A stretch of 64,000 nucleotides of DNA from Actinomyces viscosus (GTDB taxonomy: Bacteria; Actinomycetota; Actinomycetes; Actinomycetales; Actinomycetaceae): the NCBI RefSeq assembly GCF_900637975.1, contig NZ_LR134477.1, forward strand, positions 1,550,001 through 1,614,000. The letters run 5' to 3'. The notes below the pieces were generated by a model. The model was not told where the DNA came from. It worked only from the letters and a program-made list of their open reading frames with translations, and did not search any database. Position 1 is the first letter of the stretch, and each line of letters starts with the position of its first letter. The position numbers and the translations under genes were made by a program. This document shows positions 16,840 through 25,870 of this stretch, piece by piece.

Positions 16840-19206
16840 ATGCCAGCCGCCATGTCACCAGACACCGCCCCCTCCCCCACCGACTCGTCGCCCGGCCCGG
16901 TCCTCGGCCTGGACGGCGAGCCCCTGCGCATCGGGGTCCTCACCTCCGGCGGTGACGCCCAGGGCATGAACGCGGCCGTGCGGGCAGTGGTGCGCACCGC
17001 CATCCGCCTGGGGGCCAAGCCCTACGCGGTCATGGAGGGCTGGGCCGGCGCCGTGGCCGGTGGTGACGGGATCCGTCCCCTGGAGTGGGACTCGGTCGGC
17101 TCCATCCTCCAGCGCGGGGGCACCATCATCGGCACCGCCCGCTCCGCGGAGTTCCGTGAGCGCGCCGGCCAGCTGGCGGCCGCCCGCAACCTCCTGGAGC
17201 ACGGCATCGACCGGCTCGTGGTCATCGGCGGGGACGGGTCCCTGACCGGCACCAACGAGTTCCGCAAGAACTGGCCCTCCCTGCTCGAGGAGCTCGTCGC
17301 CAAGGGCGAGATCACAGCCGAGACGGCCGCCGCCCACCCCGTCCTCATGGTGACCGGCCTGGTGGGCAGCATCGACAACGACCTGGTGGGCGCCGACATG
17401 ACCATCGGCACCGACTCCGCCCTCCACCGCATCCTGGAGGCCATCGACGACATCTCCTCAACAGCTGCCTCCCACCAGCGCACCTTCGTGGTGGAGGTCA
17501 TGGGCCGCCACTGCGGCTACCTGGCCCTCATGGCGGCCGTGGCCGGGGGCTGTGACTACGTCCTGGTCCCCGAGCTCCCCCCGGGCAAGGACTGGGAGGA
17601 GGACATGTGCTCCAAGCTCAAGGCGGGCCGGGAGGCCGGACGCCGCGAGTCCATGGTGATCGTCGCCGAGGGCGCCACCGACCGCGAGGGCAACCGCATC
17701 AGTGCCGACGACGTCCGCCAGGTCATTGCCGACAATCTGGGTGAGGCCGCCCGCGTCACCATCCTGGGTCACGTCCAGCGCGGTGGCCGCCCCAGCGCCT
17801 ACGACCGTTGGATGTCCACGCTGCTGGGCTGCGCCGCCGCCCGCGAGGTGGTGGCCATGGAGCCTGGCAGCGAGCCGGTCATCATCGCCGAGCGCCACAA
17901 CCGCATCCGCCGCCTGCCGATGATGGAGCAGATCGCGGCTACCCGCGCCGTCAAGGACCTTGTGTCCGCCCATGACTACCTCGGGGCGATCCAGGCCCGC
18001 GGGGCCAGCTTCGGCAAGATGCTCGAGCTGTTCGAGACCATGTCCACGCCTCCCGCCGAGCCGGCCACCGATGCGGGTTCGACGCCGTCGGCCTGCGACC
18101 GTCCCAAGCGGGTCGCCATCATCCACGCCGGCGGCCTGGCCCCGGGGATGAACACGGCGGCGCGCGCGGCCGTGCGTCTGGGCCTCGACCACGATTTCAC
18201 GATGCTGGGAGTCTACGGGGGCTTCCCCGGCCTGCTCGAAGGCGATGTGCGGGAGCTGACCTGGGCCGACGTCGAGGGCTGGGTCGGTGATGGCGGCGCC
18301 CAGCTGGGCACCCGCCGCGAGGTGCCCACCATCGAGCAGCTCTACGCCCTGGGACGGGCCATCGAGCTCCAGGAGATCGACGCCCTGCTGGTCATCGGCG
18401 GCTACAACGCCTACCTGAGCGCCTACCGACTGGTCACCGAGCGGGACCGCTACCCCGCCTTCCAGATCCCGATCGTGTGCGTGCCGGCCTCCATCGACAA
18501 CAACCTGCCCGGCTCCGAGCTGAGCATCGGCACCGACACGGCCCTGAACAACGCGGTGGCGGCGCTGGACTCCATCAAGCTCTCCGCGGCGGCCTCGCAC
18601 CGCTGCTTCGTCGCCGAGGTCATGGGCCGCAAGTGCGGTTACCTCTCCTTGATGTCCGGTATCGCCACCGGCGCGGAGAAGGTCTACCTCAACGAGGAGG
18701 GCATCACCCTCAAGGGCCTGGCCGCAGACTCCGAGCGGATGGTGGAGTCCTTCCGCTCGGGCCGCAGCCTCTACCTGGTCATCCGCAACGAGCGGGCCAG
18801 CGTCAACTACACCACCGACGTCCTGGCCCACATCTTCGCCGAGGAGGGCAAGGACCTCTACGACGTGCGCGAGGCGATCCTGGGCCACCAGCAGCAGGGC
18901 GGCAGCCCCACGGCCTTCGACCGGATCATGGCGACCAAGCTCGTCGCCTACTCGCTGGACCTGCTGGCCGGCGCCCTCAAGCGCGGCGAGCCGATCGCCT
19001 CCTACGTGGGCCTGGTGGAGGGCAAGGTCTCCCACCACCCGCTGGACCGCATGAACGACGAGCTCGACCGCGAGCACCGCCGCCCCCGCCACCAGTGGTG
19101 GCTGGGCCTGCGCCCGGCCATCGGCCTGGTCAGCCAGAACAGCGGGACCCTGGCGCTCAAGGACGTGCCCGACTTCGGTGAGGCGGTCGACGACGCGGCG
19201 CGCTGA
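16840..19206 (+). CDS. Tandem-domain ATP-dependent 6-phosphofructokinase (eukaryote-like)
   Basis: About 788 residues from ATG 16840, chosen because GGGAAGGA (16826-16833) lies 6 nt upstream; an ATG 20 codons earlier lacks one. Two PFK domains are joined. The N-terminal half (about residues 25-400) has GVLTSGGDAQGMN, GGDGS (about 130-134, the glycine typical of ATP users), SIDND with the catalytic Asp, TIGTDSALHRI and MGRHCGY. The C-terminal half (about 425-760) keeps the fold but has GGYNA and PASIDNN in the catalytic positions, so it is probably regulatory, as in eukaryotic PFK. It phosphorylates fructose-6-phosphate in glycolysis. Most bacterial PfkA proteins are about 320-360 residues with one domain. 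Confidence 0.9.
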   Translation: MPAAMSPDTAPSPTDSSPGPVLGLDGEPLRIGVLTSGGDAQGMNAAVRAVVRTAIRLGAKPYAVMEGWAGAVAGGDGIRPLEWDSVGSILQRGGTIIGTARSAEFRERAGQLAAARNLLEHGIDRLVVIGGDGSLTGTNEFRKNWPSLLEELVAKGEITAETAAAHPVLMVTGLVGSIDNDLVGADMTIGTDSALHRILEAIDDISSTAASHQRTFVVEVMGRHCGYLALMAAVAGGCDYVLVPELPPGKDWEEDMCSKLKAGREAGRRESMVIVAEGATDREGNRISADDVRQVIADNLGEAARVTILGHVQRGGRPSAYDRWMSTLLGCAAAREVVAMEPGSEPVIIAERHNRIRRLPMMEQIAATRAVKDLVSAHDYLGAIQARGASFGKMLELFETMSTPPAEPATDAGSTPSACDRPKRVAIIHAGGLAPGMNTAARAAVRLGLDHDFTMLGVYGGFPGLLEGDVRELTWADVEGWVGDGGAQLGTRREVPTIEQLYALGRAIELQEIDALLVIGGYNAYLSAYRLVTERDRYPAFQIPIVCVPASIDNNLPGSELSIGTDTALNNAVAALDSIKLSAAASHRCFVAEVMGRKCGYLSLMSGIATGAEKVYLNEEGITLKGLAADSERMVESFRSGRSLYLVIRNERASVNYTTDVLAHIFAEEGKDLYDVREAILGHQQQGGSPTAFDRIMATKLVAYSLDLLAGALKRGEPIASYVGLVEGKVSHHPLDRMNDELDREHRRPRHQWWLGLRPAIGLVSQNSGTLALKDVPDFGEAVDDAAR

Positions 19207-19248
19207 CGGCTCGCCCGGAACGCGGCCGGATCAGCGGGTACAGGTATC

Positions 19249-20568
19249 GTGCCTGGGGTGCGCACGCTGACCCGTCCCCGGTTCCTGGTGGCCGCCGTCC
19301 TGGCGGGCGTGGCCGCGGGCCTCATCGGGATCGCGATGGCACTGCTCCTGGAGGTCTTCGAGTCGCTGTTCTACGGCGTCACCCACGGCGGGCTCCTGGA
19401 GCGCCTGGCCGCCGCCCCGCCCTGGCGGCGCGTGCTCGCCCCCGCCGCGGGAGGCGTCGTCGCCGGCGGCGTGTGGTGGTGGCTGCGCGCGACCGGCGGA
19501 GTCGCCGATGTGGAGAGCGCCGTCGCGGACCCCTCCGGGAGGGCCGCCTCCAGGATGGGGCTCGCGCGCCCGTTCGTCGACGCCGTCAACCAGGTCCTCA
19601 CCGTCGGCTCGGGCAACTCGGTGGGTCGGGAGGGCGCCCCGCGCCTGGCCGCCGGGGCCGTGGCGGCCCGTCTCGTCGCCCGGCTGGGGATCGGAGGCGC
19701 CGACGGGGCGATCCTCATCGCCTCGGCCGCCGGGGCGGGCCTGGCTGCCATGTACAACGCGCCGCTGGGCGGGGCCGCCTACGCCGTCGAGCTCGTCATG
19801 GTCGCCGGGATGCGGCGGCGCGGGGTCGCCGTGGCGGTTCCGGTGTGCGTCATCGCCACGCTCGTCTCCTGGCTGCACTCCCACGGGCGCCCGACCTTCG
19901 GGGTCGCCTCGCCGAGTCCGTCACCGGCAACCGCGCTCGGACTGGTCGCGGTGGTGCCGGTGGCCGCCGCTCTGGGCGTAGGGGCCAGGCGGCTGTGGTC
20001 CTGGATGCTGCGGCGCCGGGTTCGTGCCGCACGGTGGCTGCCCGCGGCGATCGGGGTGGCGGGGCTCGTCACAGGGCTGGTGAGCCTGTGGGTTCCGGCC
20101 GTCGTCGGCAACGGTCGCGACGCCATGGAGGTGGCCCTCGGTGCCACCACGGACGCCTCGGCCGATGCTCCGGGAGCGGCCCTGGTCGTGCTGCTGGGTG
20201 TCGTCGCCCTCAAGCCGGTCCTCACCGGCCTCACGCTCGGGGCCGGCGCCACCGGCGGTCGCCTGGCCCCGTCCCTGGCCGCGGGCTCGAGCGCCGGGGC
20301 CGCCCTGGCGCTGGCGCTTCAGACCGGCGGGGTGGAGGCGAGTGTGCCGGTCCTGGCGCTGGCGGGTGCCGGCGCCGTCCTCGCCACGACCCAGAGGGCC
20401 CCGGTCTTCGGGATCATCTTCACCTGGGAACTGGCCCGAGCCGGGGTGTGGACGCTAGTGGCGCTGGTCGTCGTCGTCCTCGCCGTCACCGCACTGACCG
20501 CGCCGACCTGGTGGAGACCGGCAGCCGCCCGGCTCCGGCGACGACAGCGCTCGCAGCGGCATCAGTAA
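19249..20568 (+). CDS. ClC-family chloride channel / H+-Cl- antiporter
   Basis: 439 residues with about ten to twelve hydrophobic segments. Ion-selectivity motifs are GSGNSVGREGAP (the GREGP signature with the gating Glu) and LAAMYNAPLGGAAYAVELV. A second conserved block is GLTLGAGATGGRLAPSLAAGSSAGA. Start choice is uncertain (GTG 19249 or GTG 19258). It is probably a membrane chloride transporter involved in acid resistance or ion balance. Monocistronic, 42 nt after the phosphofructokinase gene. Confidence 0.88.
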   Translation: MPGVRTLTRPRFLVAAVLAGVAAGLIGIAMALLLEVFESLFYGVTHGGLLERLAAAPPWRRVLAPAAGGVVAGGVWWWLRATGGVADVESAVADPSGRAASRMGLARPFVDAVNQVLTVGSGNSVGREGAPRLAAGAVAARLVARLGIGGADGAILIASAAGAGLAAMYNAPLGGAAYAVELVMVAGMRRRGVAVAVPVCVIATLVSWLHSHGRPTFGVASPSPSPATALGLVAVVPVAAALGVGARRLWSWMLRRRVRAARWLPAAIGVAGLVTGLVSLWVPAVVGNGRDAMEVALGATTDASADAPGAALVVLLGVVALKPVLTGLTLGAGATGGRLAPSLAAGSSAGAALALALQTGGVEASVPVLALAGAGAVLATTQRAPVFGIIFTWELARAGVWTLVALVVVVLAVTALTAPTWWRPAAARLRRRQRSQRHQ

Positions 20569-20677
20569 CCATCGATAGCATCAACCTCCTGCCACGTGTC
20601 AGGGTCATTAATTCTTCCGATCGAACGTATACTCCTGCGCGGATCGCGACAGACAGCCACTTCTCACCGGAATCACC

Positions 20678-21532
20678 ATGGATCGTCACAGCGATGCCGC
20701 ACCCCCTCGCCATGCCGCGTCTCCTCGCCGCACGTGGCGCGCCGGTGACGGCACCGAGCGGCCGCCGGCACCTGGCGGCGCCGTCGCCGTCTCGCTCGTT
20801 CTGCTCGCCGGGTCCCCGGCACTGGGAATAGCCCTGGCGCTTTTTCAGGGACCGTGGATCCTCATGCTCCCGGTCCTTCACCTCGGCGGACTGATGCTCT
20901 GGGTGGGGCCGCTGCACCGCGGCTGGCGCGACCTCGTCGCCTCCGGCAGTACCCACAGCCGAACCGCGCTCTTCACCGCCGGCTCCCTGGCGGGGATCGC
21001 CTTCGGCGGCCTGCACGCCTGGATGGGCCCCACGGGCACCGGCCCCCTGTGGAAGCCGGAGATCACCGCGTCCACGGTGCTCCACGCCCTGTTCTTCGCC
21101 GTCTCGGTGGGCATCGTGTACAACGCGGTGCCCGAGGAGATCACCCTGCGACGCACCCTGTTCGCGCCGGTGCACGAGCGCCTCGGGGCCGCTACTGCGG
21201 TGCTGGTGACCACGGTCTCCTTCACCGCCCTGCACCTTCCGACCTGGCTGACCTCGGAGACCAGCACCGGGGGCTACGCCTGGCAGATCCTCCACAAGGT
21301 GCTCTTCGGACTGCTCGCCGGCTGGTCTGTGGTGCGGCTGCGGTCGGTCTTCTTCGCCCTGGGGCTGCACGTCAGCGGCAACGCGCTGGGCCTGTTCATC
21401 GGCCAGCTCCAGAGCGAGAACCTGCCCGACTTCGAGATCTCGTGGCTCAACGCCGCCATCCTGCTCGTCGGCGCGGCCGTCACCGCCGTCGTCATCCACC
21501 TCCTGGGCCGACGACGAGGCCGAGGGACCTGA
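20678..21532 (+). CDS. CPBP-family intramembrane metalloprotease
   Basis: 284 residues with about eight hydrophobic segments. It carries the three Abi/CPBP motifs: EEITLRR (EExxxR, about residues 152-158), SFTALH (FxxxH) and HVSGNALG (HxxxN). The family includes CAAX prenyl proteases and bacteriocin self-immunity proteins; no bacteriocin gene is adjacent. The N-terminal 35 residues are polar and Arg/Pro-rich. Convergent with the SDR gene ending 3 nt away. Confidence 0.85.
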   Translation: MDRHSDAAPPRHAASPRRTWRAGDGTERPPAPGGAVAVSLVLLAGSPALGIALALFQGPWILMLPVLHLGGLMLWVGPLHRGWRDLVASGSTHSRTALFTAGSLAGIAFGGLHAWMGPTGTGPLWKPEITASTVLHALFFAVSVGIVYNAVPEEITLRRTLFAPVHERLGAATAVLVTTVSFTALHLPTWLTSETSTGGYAWQILHKVLFGLLAGWSVVRLRSVFFALGLHVSGNALGLFIGQLQSENLPDFEISWLNAAILLVGAAVTAVVIHLLGRRRGRGT

Positions 21533-21535
21533 GTC

Positions 21536-22243
21536 TCAGGCCCAGCCCTGGGCGGTGGGGACCACCTCGATGTCGCGCACGATGACGTCCTGGGGCAGGT
21601 TCAGCTGGTGGTGCACGATTGTGGCGATGTCCTCTGGGTGCAGGGGCGCTGCGGCGATCTGCTCGGTCAGTGCGGGGATGTCGCGCCCCTTGGTGGCCGC
21701 CGTCTCCACGTAGCCGATCGCGATCGTGCGCGAGCGCACCCGGTCGCCTCGCAGCTCCACCCTCAGCTGCTCCCCCAGGGCGTTGCGGGCCGCTGCCGTG
21801 GCCCCGTAGACGGCCGCGTGCTCAAAGGCGACGTCACTGGCAATCGAGCCGATGACGATGATGTCCGCGACTCCCCGGGCCTCGGCGGCCCGCCTGAGGG
21901 CGGGCAGGAGGAGGCGCACCGCCCTGAGGACAGTGGCGACGTCGGTGGTCATGCGCTCGACCCACTCCTCGGCCTGCCTGGAGTCGAAGGGCCCGCCCAG
22001 CATTCCGCCCGAGCTCGCCACCAAGGCATCGACCTGCCCCTCCTCGCGCACGATGCGCTCCAGGGCGTCGTGAGTGGCGTCAGCGTCCTTGAGATCGCAG
22101 CGCACGACGCGCGCATCGATCTCGCCGAGCGGCTCCTGACGGTCCACGACAATGGTGTTCCACCCTTCTGCCACGGCCCGCTGGGCGATGGCCAGGCCGA
22201 CGCCGGAGGCGCCACCAGTGACGACGATCGTTCGCGGGCTCAT
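21536..22243 (-). CDS. Short-chain dehydrogenase/reductase
   Basis: 235 residues, classical SDR fold: TGGASGVGLAIAQ cofactor loop (residues about 9-21), SSGG in the NNAG position, a conserved Ser region (IGSIASD) and YGATAAARNAL (YxxxK is degenerate: Tyr present, Lys replaced). It is the last gene of the SDR-NhaA-SDR operon; its ATG overlaps the nhaA stop by 4 nt. Substrate unknown. Loss of the catalytic Lys argues for altered or no oxidoreductase activity. Confidence 0.8.
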   Translation of the reverse strand: MSPRTIVVTGGASGVGLAIAQRAVAEGWNTIVVDRQEPLGEIDARVVRCDLKDADATHDALERIVREEGQVDALVASSGGMLGGPFDSRQAEEWVERMTTDVATVLRAVRLLLPALRRAAEARGVADIIVIGSIASDVAFEHAAVYGATAAARNALGEQLRVELRGDRVRSRTIAIGYVETAATKGRDIPALTEQIAAAPLHPEDIATIVHHQLNLPQDVIVRDIEVVPTAQGWA

Positions 22244-24150
22244 GGCCTACCTCCTGCTGCTCCTGGGATACCGGCTGGGACATCGGCGCTCTCACGGCCT
22301 TGCTGGGACTGCTCGTCCTGCTGCTCAAGGGCGTCCCTGGCCGCCTCCAGCGCGGCGATGAGGTGATCGGTCTCGGCCGGTCCCTCGTAGATCTCACCGT
22401 TGATGAAGAAGGTCGGGGCCGTGGTCAGCCCGAGCGAGATGGCGTCGTCGGCGTCGTCGTGCACCCGCGGGGCGTGGACCTGCTGACGCATGGCCTCCTC
22501 CAGGCGGGGCAGGTTCGCCCCGACGTCGATGGCGGCGCGCCGCAGCATCTGCTGATCGATCTCCTCGTCCTGGCACAGGCGGCCCAGCTCCTGACGCATG
22601 GGTGAGAACAGGTCGCGGCTCTGGGCGCTGACGGCCTCGATGACGAGGGCGGCCTGCTCGGCAGCGGGGTCATCCATGGGGTTGTGCCGGTAGACGAAGC
22701 GCAGCTCGGGGCCGAAGTAGTCGCGCAGCTCCTGGACGACGTCGTCGATGGCGGCATCGTCCAGGCTGCCCAGGCGGCCGTACTCCACGAGGGTGAGCGG
22801 TGCGTTCACGGGACCATCGATGTGGTCGCGCTCGGGGTCGACCGGCCGGTTGAGACGCTTGTGGGCCGGAGCGTGCTGGGCGTCGTAGCGCGCGGTGGCG
22901 GACATGGCCAGCATGCCGAGCCCCGCCGAGAGCAGGGAGGCGGCCAGCACGCCGATGCGGGCCTCGGACTGCAGGACGGGGTCCTCCAGGGCCAGGTCCA
23001 CGATGAACAGCGAGATGGTGAAGCCGATCCCGGTAAGGATCGATCCGGCACCGACGTGCCGGTAGCCGACGCCCGGCGCCAGCTCACCGATCCGCAGCTT
23101 GGTCGCCAGGACGGTCGCACCGAAGATGCCCACCACCTTCCCGACGACCAGACCGACGATGATGCCCCAGGTCAGCGGCGAGGTGAAGGCCTGCCTGAGG
23201 GTCTGCGGGGTGATGATGACGCCCGCGTTGGACAGGGCGAAGACCGGCACCACAACGAGGTTGACGAAGGGCGCCAGCATGAGCTGGAGGCGCTCGTTGA
23301 TGGACACCGAGCGCATGATGCCGTCCATGGCGGCGCTTCCGGTGGCCGCCACCGGGGTCCGCCGGAAGACGCGGGTGAGCTCCTCGGCCTGCTGGACCGC
23401 GCTGCGCTCGGGCGGGAAGACCGGCAGCAGCAGGCCCAGGATCACGCCGGCGATCGTGGCGTGGACGCCCGAGGCGAAGACGGCGAGCCACAGCACCACG
23501 CCGGAGATGACGTAGACGGCCATCCGGTGAGGCCTGGACTGCTGGAGCAGGAACAGCAGGAAGGCGACGACGCCGGCCACCGCCAGGGGGCCCAGGTGGA
23601 TGGTCTCGGTGTAGGCGGTTGCGATGACCAGCAGCGCACCGACGTCGTCGACGACGGCCAGTGTCACGAGGAAGGCGCGCAGCTGGGTGGGCAGGCGGCT
23701 GCCGAAGACGGCCAGGATGCCCATGACGAAGGCGGTGTCGGTGGAGATGACGATCCCCCAGGCGGAGGCGCCCTCGCCCCCGGCGTTGAACCAGAAGAAG
23801 AGGAGGGCCGGAACGATCAGGCCGGCGAGGGCGGCGATGACGGGGACGCTGGCCCGCCGCCACTCGCGCAGCTCCCCCATGATGAAGTCGTGCTTGACCT
23901 CCAGGCTCACCAGGAAGAAGAACAGCATCATGAGGGCGTCGTTGATCCAGTGCTGGAGCGAGAGCCGGATCTCGGCGCTGCCCAGGGAGATCGCGAGCTC
24001 GGTGTGCCAGAACTCCTCGTAGGAGTGCCCGCCGAGGTTGGCCCAGGCGATGGCGATGATGGTGGCGGCCAGCAGGAGGATCGCGCCGGAGGTGTCGCGG
24101 CCGCGGAAGGCGGTGTAGGCGCTGCGCACGCGCCCGATCATCTGCCCCAT
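22240..24150 (-). CDS. nhaA: Na+/H+ antiporter NhaA fused to a DsbA/thioredoxin-like domain
   Basis: 636 residues. The first about 410 are NhaA: AIAWANLGGHSYEEFWH near the start, the STDTAFVMGILAVFGSRLP and VVDDVGALLVIATAYTE blocks with the transport aspartates. A C-terminal domain (about 430-625) has a DsbA-like fold pattern: VNAPLTLVEYG, then the all-helical insert, then cis-Pro TTAPTFFINGE. The CxxC active site that normally follows the EYG strand is absent (GRLGSLDD instead). Start and stop overlap the flanking SDR genes by 1 and 4 nt. It should extrude Na+ in exchange for protons at alkaline pH. Confidence 0.9.
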   Translation of the reverse strand: MGQMIGRVRSAYTAFRGRDTSGAILLLAATIIAIAWANLGGHSYEEFWHTELAISLGSAEIRLSLQHWINDALMMLFFFLVSLEVKHDFIMGELREWRRASVPVIAALAGLIVPALLFFWFNAGGEGASAWGIVISTDTAFVMGILAVFGSRLPTQLRAFLVTLAVVDDVGALLVIATAYTETIHLGPLAVAGVVAFLLFLLQQSRPHRMAVYVISGVVLWLAVFASGVHATIAGVILGLLLPVFPPERSAVQQAEELTRVFRRTPVAATGSAAMDGIMRSVSINERLQLMLAPFVNLVVVPVFALSNAGVIITPQTLRQAFTSPLTWGIIVGLVVGKVVGIFGATVLATKLRIGELAPGVGYRHVGAGSILTGIGFTISLFIVDLALEDPVLQSEARIGVLAASLLSAGLGMLAMSATARYDAQHAPAHKRLNRPVDPERDHIDGPVNAPLTLVEYGRLGSLDDAAIDDVVQELRDYFGPELRFVYRHNPMDDPAAEQAALVIEAVSAQSRDLFSPMRQELGRLCQDEEIDQQMLRRAAIDVGANLPRLEEAMRQQVHAPRVHDDADDAISLGLTTAPTFFINGEIYEGPAETDHLIAALEAARDALEQQDEQSQQGRESADVPAGIPGAAGGRP

Positions 24151-24926
24151 CAGCGGTTCCCCACCGGCTGGATCGTGGCGCTGGCCAGGTTCACGTGCGC
24201 GGGCAGCGAGACCATGAACTCCAGCTCGTCTGCGACCCGTTCACCGCTGATCGTCTCCACATCCTCCGGCATCTCACGGATGACGTCGTGGTGGATGCTG
24301 GTGGCCCGGTTGGCCCCGAAGTTGCTCGTGGCGAAGAAGCTTCCCGCGGTGAACATGGCCGGCAGGTGGTGGACGCGCACGCCCCGCGGCCCGTACTCGG
24401 CGCGCAGGTGCTTGGCGAACTGTCCGACGGAGGCGCCCAGAGAGGAGAACACGGAGTAGGCGTGCTGGCGCTCGTAGGCCGTCCCCGTCCCGATGAGGAC
24501 GATGTCCGCGCGCTCGCCGCGCTCCCCGGCACGCAGGATGTCGGGGGCGAAGATCTGCACCGTATGCAGCGTCCCGGCCAGGTTGGTGGACATCATCAGC
24601 CGCCAGTCGGCGGGGATGGCCTCCTCGAAGGGCGCGGCGCGGCGCACACCCGCCGCGCACACGAGCAGGTCGGGCGGACCGTAGCTGTCCAGGATCCGTT
24701 CTCGGGCCTCGATGATCTCGTAGGCGCTGGTCACGTCCGCCGGGCAGCTCAGCGTCTGGGCGCCCTGCGGAAGGTGGGTCTGCATCCGTTCGATCCGACG
24801 CCGTTTGCGGGCGATGAGGGCGACCCGGAACCCCGACTCGACCAGCTTGTGGACCACGGCCGAGCCGATCGTGCCGGTGGCCCCGGTAACGACGGCGGTG
24901 CGGCCAGGAGAATCGGTTTCCGGCAT
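24150..24926 (-). CDS. Short-chain dehydrogenase/reductase
   Basis: 258 residues with TGATGTIGSAVVHKL cofactor loop (about residues 14-28), CAAGVRRAAPF in the NNAG position, and an IGTGTAYERQHAYSVFSS region where the catalytic Ser-Tyr-Lys triad would lie; the Lys of YxxxK is not obvious. It is the first gene of the operon; its TGA shares a base with the nhaA ATG (TGATG), indicating translational coupling. Confidence 0.8.
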   Translation of the reverse strand: MPETDSPGRTAVVTGATGTIGSAVVHKLVESGFRVALIARKRRRIERMQTHLPQGAQTLSCPADVTSAYEIIEARERILDSYGPPDLLVCAAGVRRAAPFEEAIPADWRLMMSTNLAGTLHTVQIFAPDILRAGERGERADIVLIGTGTAYERQHAYSVFSSLGASVGQFAKHLRAEYGPRGVRVHHLPAMFTAGSFFATSNFGANRATSIHHDVIREMPEDVETISGERVADELEFMVSLPAHVNLASATIQPVGNR

Positions 24927-25043
24927 TGACGCCCTCTCTGTATCTCTTTATCGAGTGAGATCATTCTTCATATCAGAGCCTTCAGCCCTTGAGGTCGCGA
25001 GCCGATGCTGTCGGACGGGCCTGCGGCTCTCCCTTCGAGCGTC

Positions 25044-25071
25044 TTGCTCAAGGCCTTTTGCTCAAGGCATT
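25044..25071. repeat. Two tandem 14-bp repeats in SDR upstream region
   Basis: TTGCTCAAGGCCTT is followed immediately by TTGCTCAAGGCATT, then a partial GTTCTCAAG. They lie between the nitroreductase stop and the SDR-NhaA-SDR operon start. No role can be assigned. Confidence 0.4.
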
Positions 25072-25118
25072 GTTCTCAAGCGTTCTCAGTCCGTTTGTGA
25101 GCCCGTGGGCGCCGCGTT

Positions 25119-25766
25119 TCATTCCTTGACGGTCAGGATCTGGTCGACCTCAACGCGCGAGGGGGAGAATCCGGCCAGCGCGGAGTCAGCGGCGTAGCCC
25201 AGGGCGATACCGACGGCAAGGGTCTCGTCGGCTCCGATTCCCATGGTCTGGCGGACCTCGTCGGGGTACATGACGAGCTGGTAGGCGTTGATGGAGCCCA
25301 GACCCTTGTCGGCCGCGGCCAGGGCGAGCATCGCGGTGAAAGCGCCCAGGTCGTGGAAGGACCACAGGGTGGAGTCGACCGGGATCGTCACATAGAGAAC
25401 GGCCTGGGCGTTGAACAGTCGCCCTTGCGAGGCCTGGAACTCCTGGGCGCCCTCACCGAGCTCGGCACCGATCTGCTCGCCGAGCGCCGCCATATTCGCC
25501 TGCGTCCGCTGTGACCACAGCGAACGCGCCTTGACCGGAAGCTCCGCGCTTCCCTTCCTTCCGGCAGCGACGTCCGCGGCATGGCGTTCCTTGATGGTCT
25601 CCAGCGTGGAGCCGGTGGCCGCGTAGACCCGCCATGGCTGGGAGTTCACCCACGACGGCGCCCGCTGGGCGGTGCGCACGATGTCAACCAGGTCCTCGCG
25701 GGAGACGGGCCGGTCGGTGAAGTCTCGTACCGAGTGGCGTTTGGCGACGACCTGACTGAACTCCAC
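25119..25766 (-). CDS. Nitroreductase-family flavoprotein
   Basis: 215 residues, FMN-binding nitroreductase fold: KRHSVRDFTDRPVSREDL at the N-terminus (FMN phosphate contact), APSWVNSQPWRVYA (about residues 36-49) and the dimer/FMN motif ADKGLGSINAYQLVMYP. The family reduces quinones, nitroaromatics or related substrates with NAD(P)H. The GTG start at 25766 has AGGAGAGGAG just upstream. Apparently monocistronic. Confidence 0.88.
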   Translation of the reverse strand: MEFSQVVAKRHSVRDFTDRPVSREDLVDIVRTAQRAPSWVNSQPWRVYAATGSTLETIKERHAADVAAGRKGSAELPVKARSLWSQRTQANMAALGEQIGAELGEGAQEFQASQGRLFNAQAVLYVTIPVDSTLWSFHDLGAFTAMLALAAADKGLGSINAYQLVMYPDEVRQTMGIGADETLAVGIALGYAADSALAGFSPSRVEVDQILTVKE

Positions 25767-25870
25767 GACGTGCTCCTCTCCTGGACACCGGGCGCGTCCA
25801 GGATGGACAACATCGAGTCCGTGCAGCCTATTCCGACAGAAACGTCACCCGTCCCTCGTCGGGCCCGACG

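Noticed and set aside
20678-21532. Bacteriocin immunity role for the CPBP protease
   Set aside because: CPBP proteins can confer immunity, but no bacteriocin precursor, maturation or transport gene lies beside either CPBP gene in the window.
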